Under the pieces are notes generated by a model. The model searched no databases. It was not told where the DNA came from and saw only the letters and a list, made by a program, of their open reading frames with translations. Below are positions 35,721 through 44,420 of a stretch of 64,000 bases of DNA, in pieces (within the stretch, counting starts at the first letter, position 1; the number at the start of each line of letters is the position of its first letter). The position numbers and the translations under genes were made by a program. The stretch is from CAYPHA01 sp964410215 (GTDB lineage Bacteria; Calditrichota; Calditrichia; Calditrichales; CAYPHA01). The stretch spans positions 62,001-126,000 of the forward strand of contig CAYPHA010000002.1 in the NCBI GenBank assembly GCA_964410215.1. The letters run 5' to 3'.

Positions 35721-36315
35721 TAAAAAAAACAACCATATGGATCGTAGAAAATTTTTACGCTCCGGATTGAATACCGTGGCCGGTCTGAGTATCGGCGGTG
35801 TTGCCGGATTTGTGCTCGCCCGTTCTGATTCGGAGGACTTTGTATGGCAACTGGATCCCGATATCTGTGTGCAATGCGAGAAATGCGCAACAAACTGTGT
35901 CCTGCCGCTGTCAGCCGTAAAATGTGTCCACGCGTATTCGATGTGCGGCTACTGCGACTTATGCAGCGGCTATCTCGAACCCGGCGCTACAACAAGGGAT
36001 ACGGCTGCTGAGAATCAGTTATGTCCGACCGGAGCGATCAAGCGTGTTTTTATCGAGGAACCTTACTTCGAATACACGATTGATGAAACGTTATGTATCG
36101 GCTGTGGAAAGTGTGTGAAGGGGTGTGGCGCGTTCGGTAACGGCTCCCTTCATCTGCAGGTACGCCATGATCGCTGTCTGAACTGTAATGAATGTTCGAT
36201 TGCGCGTTCCTGTCCCTCTCAGGCATTTAAAAGGGTACCCGCAAGCAGGCCTTATCTCATGCGCGGCGAAGAAGGAAATATCATCATTCAAAAATCGGAA
36301 ACGAATCATTCGTGA
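35710..36315 (+). CDS. Tat-exported multi-[4Fe-4S] ferredoxin (NapG/MauM-like)
   Basis: This 201-residue protein has a twin-arginine signal (MDRRKFLRSG...GGVAGFVLA). The mature part has an N-terminal cluster motif CVQCEKCATNC, a Cys-rich stretch CGYCDLC, LCPTGAI, then CIGCGKCVKGC and CLNCNECSIARSCP. This gives ligands for about four [4Fe-4S] clusters, as in NapG and MauM. It should carry electrons on the periplasmic side. The stop overlaps the next gene (a NapH-like membrane protein) by four bases, the same pairing as napG-napH. No nitrate reductase or methylamine dehydrogenase subunit is present, so its partner differs. Confidence 0.88.
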   Translation: MADDKKNNHMDRRKFLRSGLNTVAGLSIGGVAGFVLARSDSEDFVWQLDPDICVQCEKCATNCVLPLSAVKCVHAYSMCGYCDLCSGYLEPGATTRDTAAENQLCPTGAIKRVFIEEPYFEYTIDETLCIGCGKCVKGCGAFGNGSLHLQVRHDRCLNCNECSIARSCPSQAFKRVPASRPYLMRGEEGNIIIQKSETNHS

Positions 36316-37625
36316 AGCGATCTATCAGGTATATATTTATTGGTCTGGCTATCCTCTTTGTAAATACAATGCTCCGGGCGGATGTTGTGGAACGATTTCC
36401 CAAACCGGATTTTAAATCGGAGTATACCCGGCCGGATGTGCACGCTCCCGATCCACGGTCAGATTCACTGGAGTATCTGGATCTCATCGTACTAATCGGC
36501 ACATTATCGCTGGCCTCCTATTTTGCCCTGAAACTGAGATCACGTAAACATATGTTCCTTCTGATGATCTTTTCACTGCTTTATTTCGGATTCTACAGGG
36601 AAGGTTGCGTCTGTCCGATCGGTGCTATTCAAAATGTGACACAGGCACTTTTTGACACATCGTATAAAATACCGCTGACGGTATTGGGATTTTTTGCGAT
36701 TCCGCTGATTTTCACCCTGTATTTCGGACGTACTTTCTGTGCCGCTGTTTGCCCGCTGGGCGCCATCCAGGACCTGGTCATCTTAAAACCGGTGAAAGTT
36801 CCCGAATGGCTGGAGGCCCCACTGCGTCTTATTCCCTATCTCTACCTCGGCCTTGCGGTTCTCTTTGCCGCCACCGGAGCAGGATACATCATCTGCCGGT
36901 ATGATCCGTTTGTCGGTTTTTTCCGGTTCGGCGCAACATTTAACCTGATTGTCTTCGGTTTTTTCCTGTTACTTCTCGGCACCGTCATCGCCAGGCCCTA
37001 TTGCAGATATCTCTGTCCGTTGAGCGTGTTACTGAACTGGTTTTCACGTCTGTCCCGGCGGCATGCCACCATCACGCCTTCGGAATGCACAAACTGCCGT
37101 CTTTGTGAAACATCCTGTCCCTTTGAAGCCATCCATATTCCGAACACAGAGCCGGAACCTCAAAACAGGAAGGCAGGTCTAAGAAGGATACTGATCAGCA
37201 TCGCCCTCCTTCCCCTGATTGTCTTCGGAAGCGGCTGGGTGGTCTCGGAAATGCATAGTGCACTTGCCGGACAGCATGTCACCGTAGCACTGGCCGGGGA
37301 AATAGAACTGGAAAACAGCGGTGAGCGTCTGGAAACAACCCTCGAAACACGGACCTTCAGGGCATCCGGCACACCGACGGAACAATTGTTTTCCGATGCC
37401 CGTGCTATTCAGAATCGCTTTTATATCGGAAGCTGGTTCCTCGGCGGATTCCTGGGCCTTATTTTCAGTATTCAGATCATCCGCCTGGCCCGGAAAGGTA
37501 CCGTGCGCGAATATCAGACCGATACGGGCAGATGCCTGAGTTGTGCCCGTTGTTTTGCATACTGTCCGTTTGAACAGATACGAAGAGATCCATCAAAACG
37601 GGAATCGATATTAAATGAACTTTGA
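36312..37625 (+). CDS. NapH-like polytopic membrane [4Fe-4S] protein
   Basis: This 437-residue protein has about six transmembrane helices and the membrane Cys motifs CVCPIG, CAAVCPLG and CRYLCPLS typical of NapH, NosR and CcoG. A ferredoxin-like CTNCRLCETSCPFEA follows. An additional periplasmic loop (about 300-360) and a final helix lead to a second motif CLSCARCFAYCPFEQ near the C-terminus. It probably moves electrons across or along the membrane to the Tat ferredoxin gene product. It overlaps both neighbours (4 and 11 bases). The extra C-terminal cluster is longer than in ordinary NapH. Confidence 0.86.
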   Translation: MKRSIRYIFIGLAILFVNTMLRADVVERFPKPDFKSEYTRPDVHAPDPRSDSLEYLDLIVLIGTLSLASYFALKLRSRKHMFLLMIFSLLYFGFYREGCVCPIGAIQNVTQALFDTSYKIPLTVLGFFAIPLIFTLYFGRTFCAAVCPLGAIQDLVILKPVKVPEWLEAPLRLIPYLYLGLAVLFAATGAGYIICRYDPFVGFFRFGATFNLIVFGFFLLLLGTVIARPYCRYLCPLSVLLNWFSRLSRRHATITPSECTNCRLCETSCPFEAIHIPNTEPEPQNRKAGLRRILISIALLPLIVFGSGWVVSEMHSALAGQHVTVALAGEIELENSGERLETTLETRTFRASGTPTEQLFSDARAIQNRFYIGSWFLGGFLGLIFSIQIIRLARKGTVREYQTDTGRCLSCARCFAYCPFEQIRRDPSKRESILNEL

Positions 37626-39312
37626 ACACCTACACAGACATTTTTGGTACGAGCTGGCAGGGCGCCTCGCCATCGTTCTTACGGTTTTTGCCATCATTAT
37701 CAGCGTTCTGATGATTGCGAATTTCATTCAAACCAAATCGATAGAACCGCTTAACAACAAAGCGTTCAACCAGTTGATGCTTCAGCTCCAGCAGGATCCG
37801 CAGAACACGGCTTTGAAGGAACAGGTGCGGGCCCTGGACCTGCTTGCCAGGAAAGCGTACTTCACCAATCAATGGCAGATTCGGACGGGCAGTTTTCTAT
37901 TGTTTGGATGCGTTCTTCTCGTACTTGTTCTGCTGAAGTACAGGAGCACATTCAAGCCGAAATATACCCATCTTGCCGGGCATTCTCCCCCGGGAGATTC
38001 ATGGGAAAGCCGGATCCTGACCCGGAAATATATCATCTACTCGGGTCTTTCTCTTTTTATCCTGGCCTTTATTTCCGGCATTATGTCCGAAAGCGCACTA
38101 TCTGAACGGGCTGACGATGGCGAACCGGGCGGAATCCAATATGCCTCTCCGGAAGATATCTGGAATAACTGGCCCGGATTCCGCGGTCCCGAAGGAAATG
38201 GGATTGCTGCAGAAGCGGATTATCCCACGGAATGGGATGGAACAACAGGAAAGCATATTTCCTGGAAAACAACCCTTCCCGTATCAGGATTCAGTTCGCC
38301 GATTTTCTGGGAGAACAGGTTGTTCCTTTCCGGTGCGGACAAGCAAACCCAGGTGGTTTTTTGTGTGGATGCACATTCCGGTGCTATTTTATGGCAAACG
38401 GAACTCAATGCCGTACCGGGATCACCGGCAGAGAAACCCAGGGTCACCGAGGACACCGGATACGCCGCCGCTACAATGACGACCGACGGATACCGCGTGT
38501 TTGTCATTTTTGCCACAGGAGACATCGCCTGCCTTGATTTCGAGGGTGCTATTCTGTGGTCCAAAAATCTGGGTGTGCCGGACAATCACTATGGTCATTC
38601 CTCTTCGTTAATAACGTATAAAAATCTGCTTCTGGTTCAGTACGATCATAACAAATCGAAACAACTCATTGCATTGAATACTATAAATGGTCAGGAGGTA
38701 TACCGCAAAACCCGCGACGTCCGTATCTCCTGGACCTCCCCCATCCTCGTTGATACCGGTGAACGCATGGAACTGATTCTGAGTGCCAATCCGTTCGTCA
38801 TCTCCTATGATCCCCAAACAGGGAATGAATGGTGGCGTATCGATTGTATGGATGGGGAAACCGGACCTTCACCGGCTTTTAGCGATGGGATGGTTTTCGT
38901 TGTGAACGAGTTCGCCCGACTGGCCGCCATAGAACTGGGAGACAATCCGGAAATGGTCTGGGAATATGAGGATGACCTTTCGGAAGTGGCGAGTCCCGTC
39001 GCAACCCCTGAACTGCTTTTTATCGCCACAAGTTTCGGACCGGTATCCTGTTTCGATACGAAAACAGGTGAACGGTACTGGATGGAGGAATTTGACGAGG
39101 GATTCTATTCTTCTCCGATCCTGGTCGGCGATTTGATTTATTTAATTGATATGAACGGACATATGTATATCTTTAAGGCTGGCAAAGAATTTAACCTGGT
39201 CGGCGAGGCCGACCTTGGAGAAGGATGCATGACGATTCCGGCATTTATCAACGGCCGGATATTTATCCGTGGAAATACACATTTATTTTGTATAGCACAA
39301 CCAAATGCCTGA
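37615..39312 (+). CDS. PQQ-like beta-propeller protein with three N-terminal membrane helices
   Basis: This 565-residue protein has three hydrophobic helices in the first 160 residues (at about 15-35, 90-108 and 140-160). A propeller domain follows, starting with NNWPGFRGPEGNG, the lead-in motif of the group. Blades include VVFCVDAHSGAILWQ, IACLDFEGAILWS, LIALNTINGQEVYR and VSCFDTKTGERYW. The start overlaps the NapH-like stop by 11 bases. A lead-in with this wording is common in planctomycete and FCB propellers. It may dock the periplasmic propellers onto the membrane complex; this is inferred. Confidence 0.83.
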   Translation: MNFEHLHRHFWYELAGRLAIVLTVFAIIISVLMIANFIQTKSIEPLNNKAFNQLMLQLQQDPQNTALKEQVRALDLLARKAYFTNQWQIRTGSFLLFGCVLLVLVLLKYRSTFKPKYTHLAGHSPPGDSWESRILTRKYIIYSGLSLFILAFISGIMSESALSERADDGEPGGIQYASPEDIWNNWPGFRGPEGNGIAAEADYPTEWDGTTGKHISWKTTLPVSGFSSPIFWENRLFLSGADKQTQVVFCVDAHSGAILWQTELNAVPGSPAEKPRVTEDTGYAAATMTTDGYRVFVIFATGDIACLDFEGAILWSKNLGVPDNHYGHSSSLITYKNLLLVQYDHNKSKQLIALNTINGQEVYRKTRDVRISWTSPILVDTGERMELILSANPFVISYDPQTGNEWWRIDCMDGETGPSPAFSDGMVFVVNEFARLAAIELGDNPEMVWEYEDDLSEVASPVATPELLFIATSFGPVSCFDTKTGERYWMEEFDEGFYSSPILVGDLIYLIDMNGHMYIFKAGKEFNLVGEADLGEGCMTIPAFINGRIFIRGNTHLFCIAQPNA

Positions 39313-41680
39313 GAATTTTAATTTTAAGAAAATAAATGCGGATGAAGTGAATGATGTCATCGATGACATCATTCACGACTGCGGAACGGAAAAACGTGCC
39401 GTCATCCCGATTTTACATGCCATACAATCCCGGTACAGGTATCTGCCGAAGACCGCACTGGAACGGGTCTGTGAACGAACCCGGATCACACCTGCCGATA
39501 TTTATGGTGTATCTACTTTTTACGGTCAGTTTCGCCATGAGCCCGTAGGTGAACACCTCATTCAGGTCTGCACGGGAACCGCCTGTCATGTCAAAGGAGC
39601 CGAACGCGTTCACGACGCATTCAGCCGGGAATTGCATTTAGCGGAGGGGGCCGATACCGATCCGCAGGGAACCTTTACCCTGCAACGGGTTGCCTGTCTT
39701 GGCTGCTGCACCCTGGCTCCCGTTGTCCAGATCGATGGAAAGACCTACGGACATGTTTCCCCGGATCGGGTTGCCGATATTATCCATGATTTTCTGACAA
39801 CCTCCAGGGGTGAAAAACGCACCGGATCCGTCCATATCCATTCGGCTGAAGAGGTAGGTGAAATCCGTATCGGTCTGGGCTCCTGTTGTATCGCCAGCGG
39901 GAGTGCCGAGGTCCGCGATGCTCTCGAAACGGCATTAACCGAAACGGGTATTCATACAAATGTAAAGCGGGTGGGGTGTGTTGGCATGTGCCACAGGGTA
40001 CCCTTACTCGAAATACAACAGCCGAAACAGGACACCATCCTCTATGACAGGGTTCAACCTGAAGAAGTCAAAGCAATCCTGTTGCGGCACTTTAAACCGC
40101 CGCGTTTCTTCAACCGGATTTCCAATTCAGCGATGGATTTTCTTGCAAACTTCATCGAGGACAGGGATACAAACGGTTATACCCGTCATGCCCTGCATGT
40201 CCGGGATCCGCTGATCAATATATTCCTGGATCGGCAGATACATATCAGTACGGAGCACGCCGGAACCTTAGACCCTCTCGACCTGGACGAGTATCGTTCC
40301 CACGGTGGGTTTCAGTCCCTTTCCGGGATTCTAAACCGGGATTCCGCTGAGGATATTCTGCAAACACTCAGCCGGAGCGGTCTGCGTGGGCGGGGAGGCG
40401 CGGGATTCCCCACTGCAGAAAAATGGGCCCTGGCCCGGTCGGCAAAAGATGAAGAAAAATACATTATCTGCAATGGTGATGAGGGCGACCCGGGTGCATT
40501 TATGGACCGTATGATTCTGGAATCCTACCCTTACCGTGTTATTGAAGGTATGATTATCGCCGGATATTGTATCGGTGCAGCAAAAGGATTTTTTTATATC
40601 CGCGCGGAATACCCCCTGGCTGTTCAGCGTGTCCGGCAGGCTATCGAAACCTGTGAACAGGCCGGAATCCTGGGGAGGAATATCCTCGGAAGCTCATTTT
40701 CGCTGCAACTCGACATCATGCAGGGAGCCGGTGCCTTCGTATGCGGCGAAGAAACCGCCCTGATCGCCTCCATCGAAGGCCGTCGTGGTATGCCGTCTTA
40801 CCGCCCCCCCTATCCCGTGGAAAAAGGACTCTGGGGCCACCCGACGCTGGTAAACAATTGTGAAACGTTTGCAAGCGTTCCCTGGATCATGCGTAATGGC
40901 GCTGAAGAATTCTCCGGGATGGGAACCGAAAAGAGTAAAGGCACCAAGGTATTCTCTCTCGCAGGAAAAGTCCGGCGTGGCGGCCTGATCGAAGTCCCGA
41001 TGGGAATAACCATCCGTGAAATTGTAGAAGTGATTGGCGGAGGTATTGAAGGGGATAAACCGTTCAAAGCGGTTCAGATCGGTGGTCCCTCCGGAGGATG
41101 TGTGCCGGCGGAACTGGCCCACACCCGGGTGGACTATGAGGATTTACTCAGGGTCGGGGCAATGATGGGATCCGGCGGGCTTCTGGTTATGGACTCGAGT
41201 GACTGTATGGTCGATATCGCCCGGTATTTTCTGAATTTCACCTTCAGCCAGTCCTGCGGGAAATGTACGCATTGCCGTATCGGTACACGGCACATGCTCG
41301 ATATCCTGGAGCGTCTCTGTTCGGGGAAAGCGGAAAGAAACGATCTGAAAAAACTTGAAGACCTGGCCCACCGGACACAACGCGGCAGCCTTTGCGGATT
41401 GGGAAAGACAGCTCCCAATCCCGTCTTGTCCACATTGCATTACTTCAGGGAAGAATATGAAGCCCACCTGGAAGGACGCTGTCCGGCGGGGAGCTGCAAA
41501 GAACTGATATCCTATCATATTAATGAACGGTGTATTGGTTGTACAATTTGTGCCCAGCATTGTCCGGTGGATGCTATTCCCATAACACCTTATACGAAAC
41601 ACGAAATTATTCAGGAAACCTGTACCCGGTGTGATACCTGTAAACAGGTCTGTCCACACGATGCCATAGAGGTTCATTAA
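39305..41680 (+). CDS. NuoE-NuoF-ferredoxin fusion (NADH dehydrogenase flavin/Fe-S subunit)
   Basis: This 791-residue protein combines several modules. A NuoE-like thioredoxin-fold [2Fe-2S] domain (about 10-160) has VCTGTACHVKG and ACLGCC. A second thioredoxin-fold [2Fe-2S] domain (about 180-265) has GLGSCCIASG and GCVGMC. The NuoF core follows, with GRGGAGFPTAEKW and NGDEGDPGAFMDR for FMN and NADH, an SLBB region, and SCGKCTHCRIGT plus a later Cys for the N3 [4Fe-4S] cluster. Two more [4Fe-4S] motifs end the protein (CIGCTICAQHCP and CTRCDTCKQVCP). This resembles HydB and bifurcating-type NADH modules. It overlaps its upstream neighbour and the flavoprotein gene follows after three bases. 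No hydrogenase gene is present, so a different partner is used. Confidence 0.93.
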   Translation: MPENFNFKKINADEVNDVIDDIIHDCGTEKRAVIPILHAIQSRYRYLPKTALERVCERTRITPADIYGVSTFYGQFRHEPVGEHLIQVCTGTACHVKGAERVHDAFSRELHLAEGADTDPQGTFTLQRVACLGCCTLAPVVQIDGKTYGHVSPDRVADIIHDFLTTSRGEKRTGSVHIHSAEEVGEIRIGLGSCCIASGSAEVRDALETALTETGIHTNVKRVGCVGMCHRVPLLEIQQPKQDTILYDRVQPEEVKAILLRHFKPPRFFNRISNSAMDFLANFIEDRDTNGYTRHALHVRDPLINIFLDRQIHISTEHAGTLDPLDLDEYRSHGGFQSLSGILNRDSAEDILQTLSRSGLRGRGGAGFPTAEKWALARSAKDEEKYIICNGDEGDPGAFMDRMILESYPYRVIEGMIIAGYCIGAAKGFFYIRAEYPLAVQRVRQAIETCEQAGILGRNILGSSFSLQLDIMQGAGAFVCGEETALIASIEGRRGMPSYRPPYPVEKGLWGHPTLVNNCETFASVPWIMRNGAEEFSGMGTEKSKGTKVFSLAGKVRRGGLIEVPMGITIREIVEVIGGGIEGDKPFKAVQIGGPSGGCVPAELAHTRVDYEDLLRVGAMMGSGGLLVMDSSDCMVDIARYFLNFTFSQSCGKCTHCRIGTRHMLDILERLCSGKAERNDLKKLEDLAHRTQRGSLCGLGKTAPNPVLSTLHYFREEYEAHLEGRCPAGSCKELISYHINERCIGCTICAQHCPVDAIPITPYTKHEIIQETCTRCDTCKQVCPHDAIEVH

Positions 41681-41683
41681 ACG

Positions 41684-43276
41684 ATGATTCAGTTGGAAAT
41701 CAATGAAAAGAATATAACGGTTCCCGAGGGAACGACGGTTCTGGAGGCAGCACGCCGGTTGCATATTAAGATTCCGACCCTGTGCTATCTGGATGGCTAT
41801 GAACCGTTCACATCCTGTATGGTCTGCGTGGTGCATGATCTGGAATCGGACAGACTCATACCCGCCTGCTCTGCTCCGGTGTCTGCCGGAATGCGTATCG
41901 CGACGGAAGATGAACCGGTTCGTGATGCACGGAAAGATACCCTGGATCTGTTACTCAGTGAGCATGTCGGTAATTGCGAAGCACCCTGCGTTCGTGCCTG
42001 TGCCGCATATATGAATATCCCGTTGATGATTCACTATATCAGTCAAAAGCGCTATGACACCGCCATCCGGATCGTCAAACATAATATTGCATTACCGGCT
42101 GTTCTGGGCCGCATCTGTCCGGCACCCTGTGAAAAAGTGTGTAATCGTAAAGAGCTCGACGATAGCGTAGCGATCTGTCTGCTGAAACGGTACGTTGCTG
42201 ATGTCGATCTGGCTTCACAATCACCCTTCATGCCTGATCTGAAACCTGCGTCAGAAAAAAAAGTGGCCATCGTCGGGGCCGGTCCTGCCGGGCTGGCGGC
42301 AGCCTATTATTTAAGGGTGAAAGGGCATCAAAGCGACCTGTTCGATGCCAACGACCTGCCGGGTGGTCTGCTCCGTTACGGTATACCTGATGAGCGGCTG
42401 GACAAGCGCGTCCTCGACGCCGAACTGGAAACGGTGCTGCTTCCGGGCATTCAATTTCATAAAAGCAGGATACTGGGGAAAAGCATGACGCTGAACGAGT
42501 TGCACAGCGATTACGATGCCGTTATCCTGACAACCGGAGAAATACAACCGGAAAATTCATACTTAAATATAATAGAAATGGCATCCGGCGGCATTCAGGT
42601 CAATCGCAGAACGTTCGGGACCAGTCTGACGGGTATCTTTGCCGGTGGCAATGCCATCATTCCGGGCAGGCTGGCTATACGTTCACTCGCTCACGGCAAA
42701 TTCATGTCGGAATCTGTCAACCAGTACCTGGAGGGCCAGGCCATAACCGGGTACAACCGTAAATTCAATTCGAAGACCGGGCGCATTTCATCCGGGGAAG
42801 CGGAACAGATGGTACAACTGGCCGGCAAACGGCCCCGGTCATTCCCGGACAATGGACACAACGGATTGAATGCAGAGCAGGCCGTGGACGAATCGTCCCG
42901 CTGTTTCCGGTGTGATTGCCGGAAAGCGGTATCCTGTAAGTTAAGACAGTATGCGACGGAATACGAAGCACGCCAGCAACGCTTTAAAACCGGTATCAGA
43001 AAAAATCTGGAACTGCTTGTTGATCATGATCTCATTCTGTTTGAGCCGGGGAAATGCATCAAATGCGGTCTTTGTGTGCAGATTACGCAAAGGGCCGGAG
43101 AAGATCTGGGTCTTGCGTTCATAAACAGGGGATATAACACGCGCATAGACATCCCTTTTGACGGCCTTTTAAAGGATGGAATAAAAAAGGTCGCTTTAGA
43201 ATGTGCGGATGCCTGTCCCACAGCCGCTATTGCTTTAAAGAACACGTTCGAAGAGGTGGAAGATGTCACACGTTAA
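41684..43276 (+). CDS. NuoG/GltD-like Fe-S flavoprotein lacking the second nucleotide-binding domain
   Basis: This 530-residue protein starts with a NuoG-type [2Fe-2S] domain (CYL...CMVC...C). GltD-type [4Fe-4S] motifs CEAPCVRAC and CPAPCEKVC follow, then an FAD Rossmann motif VAIVGAGPAGLAAAYYL. In complete GltD-like proteins an NAD(P)H Rossmann domain with a second GxGxxx motif is inserted after the first FAD segment. Here the sequence passes from DAVILTTGE directly to IFAGGNAIIPG, so that domain is absent. The C-terminus has Cys motifs CFRCDC, CIKCGLC and CADACP, the pattern of hydrogenase/formate-dehydrogenase electron-transfer subunits. It probably relays electrons internally to or from the NuoEF-like partner. 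Confidence 0.88.
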   Translation: MIQLEINEKNITVPEGTTVLEAARRLHIKIPTLCYLDGYEPFTSCMVCVVHDLESDRLIPACSAPVSAGMRIATEDEPVRDARKDTLDLLLSEHVGNCEAPCVRACAAYMNIPLMIHYISQKRYDTAIRIVKHNIALPAVLGRICPAPCEKVCNRKELDDSVAICLLKRYVADVDLASQSPFMPDLKPASEKKVAIVGAGPAGLAAAYYLRVKGHQSDLFDANDLPGGLLRYGIPDERLDKRVLDAELETVLLPGIQFHKSRILGKSMTLNELHSDYDAVILTTGEIQPENSYLNIIEMASGGIQVNRRTFGTSLTGIFAGGNAIIPGRLAIRSLAHGKFMSESVNQYLEGQAITGYNRKFNSKTGRISSGEAEQMVQLAGKRPRSFPDNGHNGLNAEQAVDESSRCFRCDCRKAVSCKLRQYATEYEARQQRFKTGIRKNLELLVDHDLILFEPGKCIKCGLCVQITQRAGEDLGLAFINRGYNTRIDIPFDGLLKDGIKKVALECADACPTAAIALKNTFEEVEDVTR

Positions 43277-44420
43277 ATATATTATTTCCCTTCCGCTCCT
43301 TTTCTTCCTGATCTACTGCGGCGGCAATGACAGCCGCGCAAACAAGGATCAGAAAGCCTACGCAAACTGGCCGGTTTATCGCGGAGATCAGGGGCTGACC
43401 GGTGCCGTCTCGGAAGATTTGCCCGAAAACCTCCAGATGCTGTGGCGCTTTGAAACAGGAGATGATGTAAAGTCATCCCCTGTAATCAGGAATGGAACGG
43501 TCTATATCGGTTCGGGAGACGGCTATGTATATGCCCTTCGTCTCAGTGACGGGCAAAAGATATGGCAGTTTGATACCGGTGATGCCGTCGAAGCACCGCC
43601 TCTTATTCTGAATAATATGGTATATGTCGGATCATTGAGCGGTACATTTTTTGCGATTGATGCAACCACCGGTGAGGAAAAATGGCATTATACATCGGAA
43701 GGTCAGATATCCGGTTCAGCGAACCGGATCATATCGGTCGAAGACAAGAAGAACCGGATTTTTTTTGGAAGTTATGACAATAATCTATATTGCCTGGATG
43801 CCGCTACGGGGCAGCTTTTATGGCACTATGAAACGGAGAATTTCATAAATGGTGCACCGGCAACAGATGGAAAGCACCTTGTTTTCGGCGGTTGTGATGC
43901 CAATCTCCATATCGTATCGACAGAAGACGGCACAAAAAAAGGTACAGTTGAAACCGGTTCATATAACGCAGGTTCTCCTGCATTTTACAAGGGGCGGGTT
44001 TTTCTTGGTCATTACGGCAAACAGCTGGTGTGCATTGATGTAAGTGAAATGAATATTGTATGGACCTATCAGGCGGACAAGGGTGCCAGACCGTTTTTTT
44101 CATCTCCGGCTGTCAATGATCAATACGTCATTATCGGTTCCCGGGATGCCCGCCTGCATTGTGTCGATATTAAAACCGGCATAGCACGCTGGCAGTTTCG
44201 TGCGCACGATGACGTGGACAGTTCACCATTAATTTGCGGGAACGCCGTAATCGCAGCCTGCATGTCCGGCTGGCTTTATAAAATTGATATTCGAAATGGA
44301 TCGCTGCTGTGGACCTATGAACTCGGCGGATCAATTATCGGTTCACCTGCTGTTTCGGATGGGAAAATCGTCATTGGATCAGACGATGGTAACATTTTTG
44401 CTTTTGGAGAAAAAAAATGA
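43263..44420 (+). CDS. PQQ-like beta-propeller lipoprotein
   Basis: This 385-residue protein has a lipoprotein signal with Cys near residue 19 (FLIYCGGN). The lead-in motif is NWPVYRGDQGLTG, and blades include GYVYALRLSDGQKIWQ, GTFFAIDATTGEEKWH, NNLYCLDAATGQLLWH, ARLHCVDIKTGIARWQ and GWLYKIDIRNGSLLWT. It overlaps the flavoprotein gene by 14 bases and is overlapped by the glycosyltransferase gene by four. It is the most regular propeller of the four in the operon and the closest to BamB in repeat pattern. Outer-membrane or inner-membrane lipid anchoring is not decided. Confidence 0.86.
   Translation: MSHVKYIISLPLLFFLIYCGGNDSRANKDQKAYANWPVYRGDQGLTGAVSEDLPENLQMLWRFETGDDVKSSPVIRNGTVYIGSGDGYVYALRLSDGQKIWQFDTGDAVEAPPLILNNMVYVGSLSGTFFAIDATTGEEKWHYTSEGQISGSANRIISVEDKKNRIFFGSYDNNLYCLDAATGQLLWHYETENFINGAPATDGKHLVFGGCDANLHIVSTEDGTKKGTVETGSYNAGSPAFYKGRVFLGHYGKQLVCIDVSEMNIVWTYQADKGARPFFSSPAVNDQYVIIGSRDARLHCVDIKTGIARWQFRAHDDVDSSPLICGNAVIAACMSGWLYKIDIRNGSLLWTYELGGSIIGSPAVSDGKIVIGSDDGNIFAFGEKK

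Noticed and set aside
31794..44420. Calling the propellers true PQQ-dependent dehydrogenases
   Set aside because: The blades match the PQQ-like repeat, but I cannot see the active-site disulfide or a heme domain, and no pqq synthesis genes are in the window.
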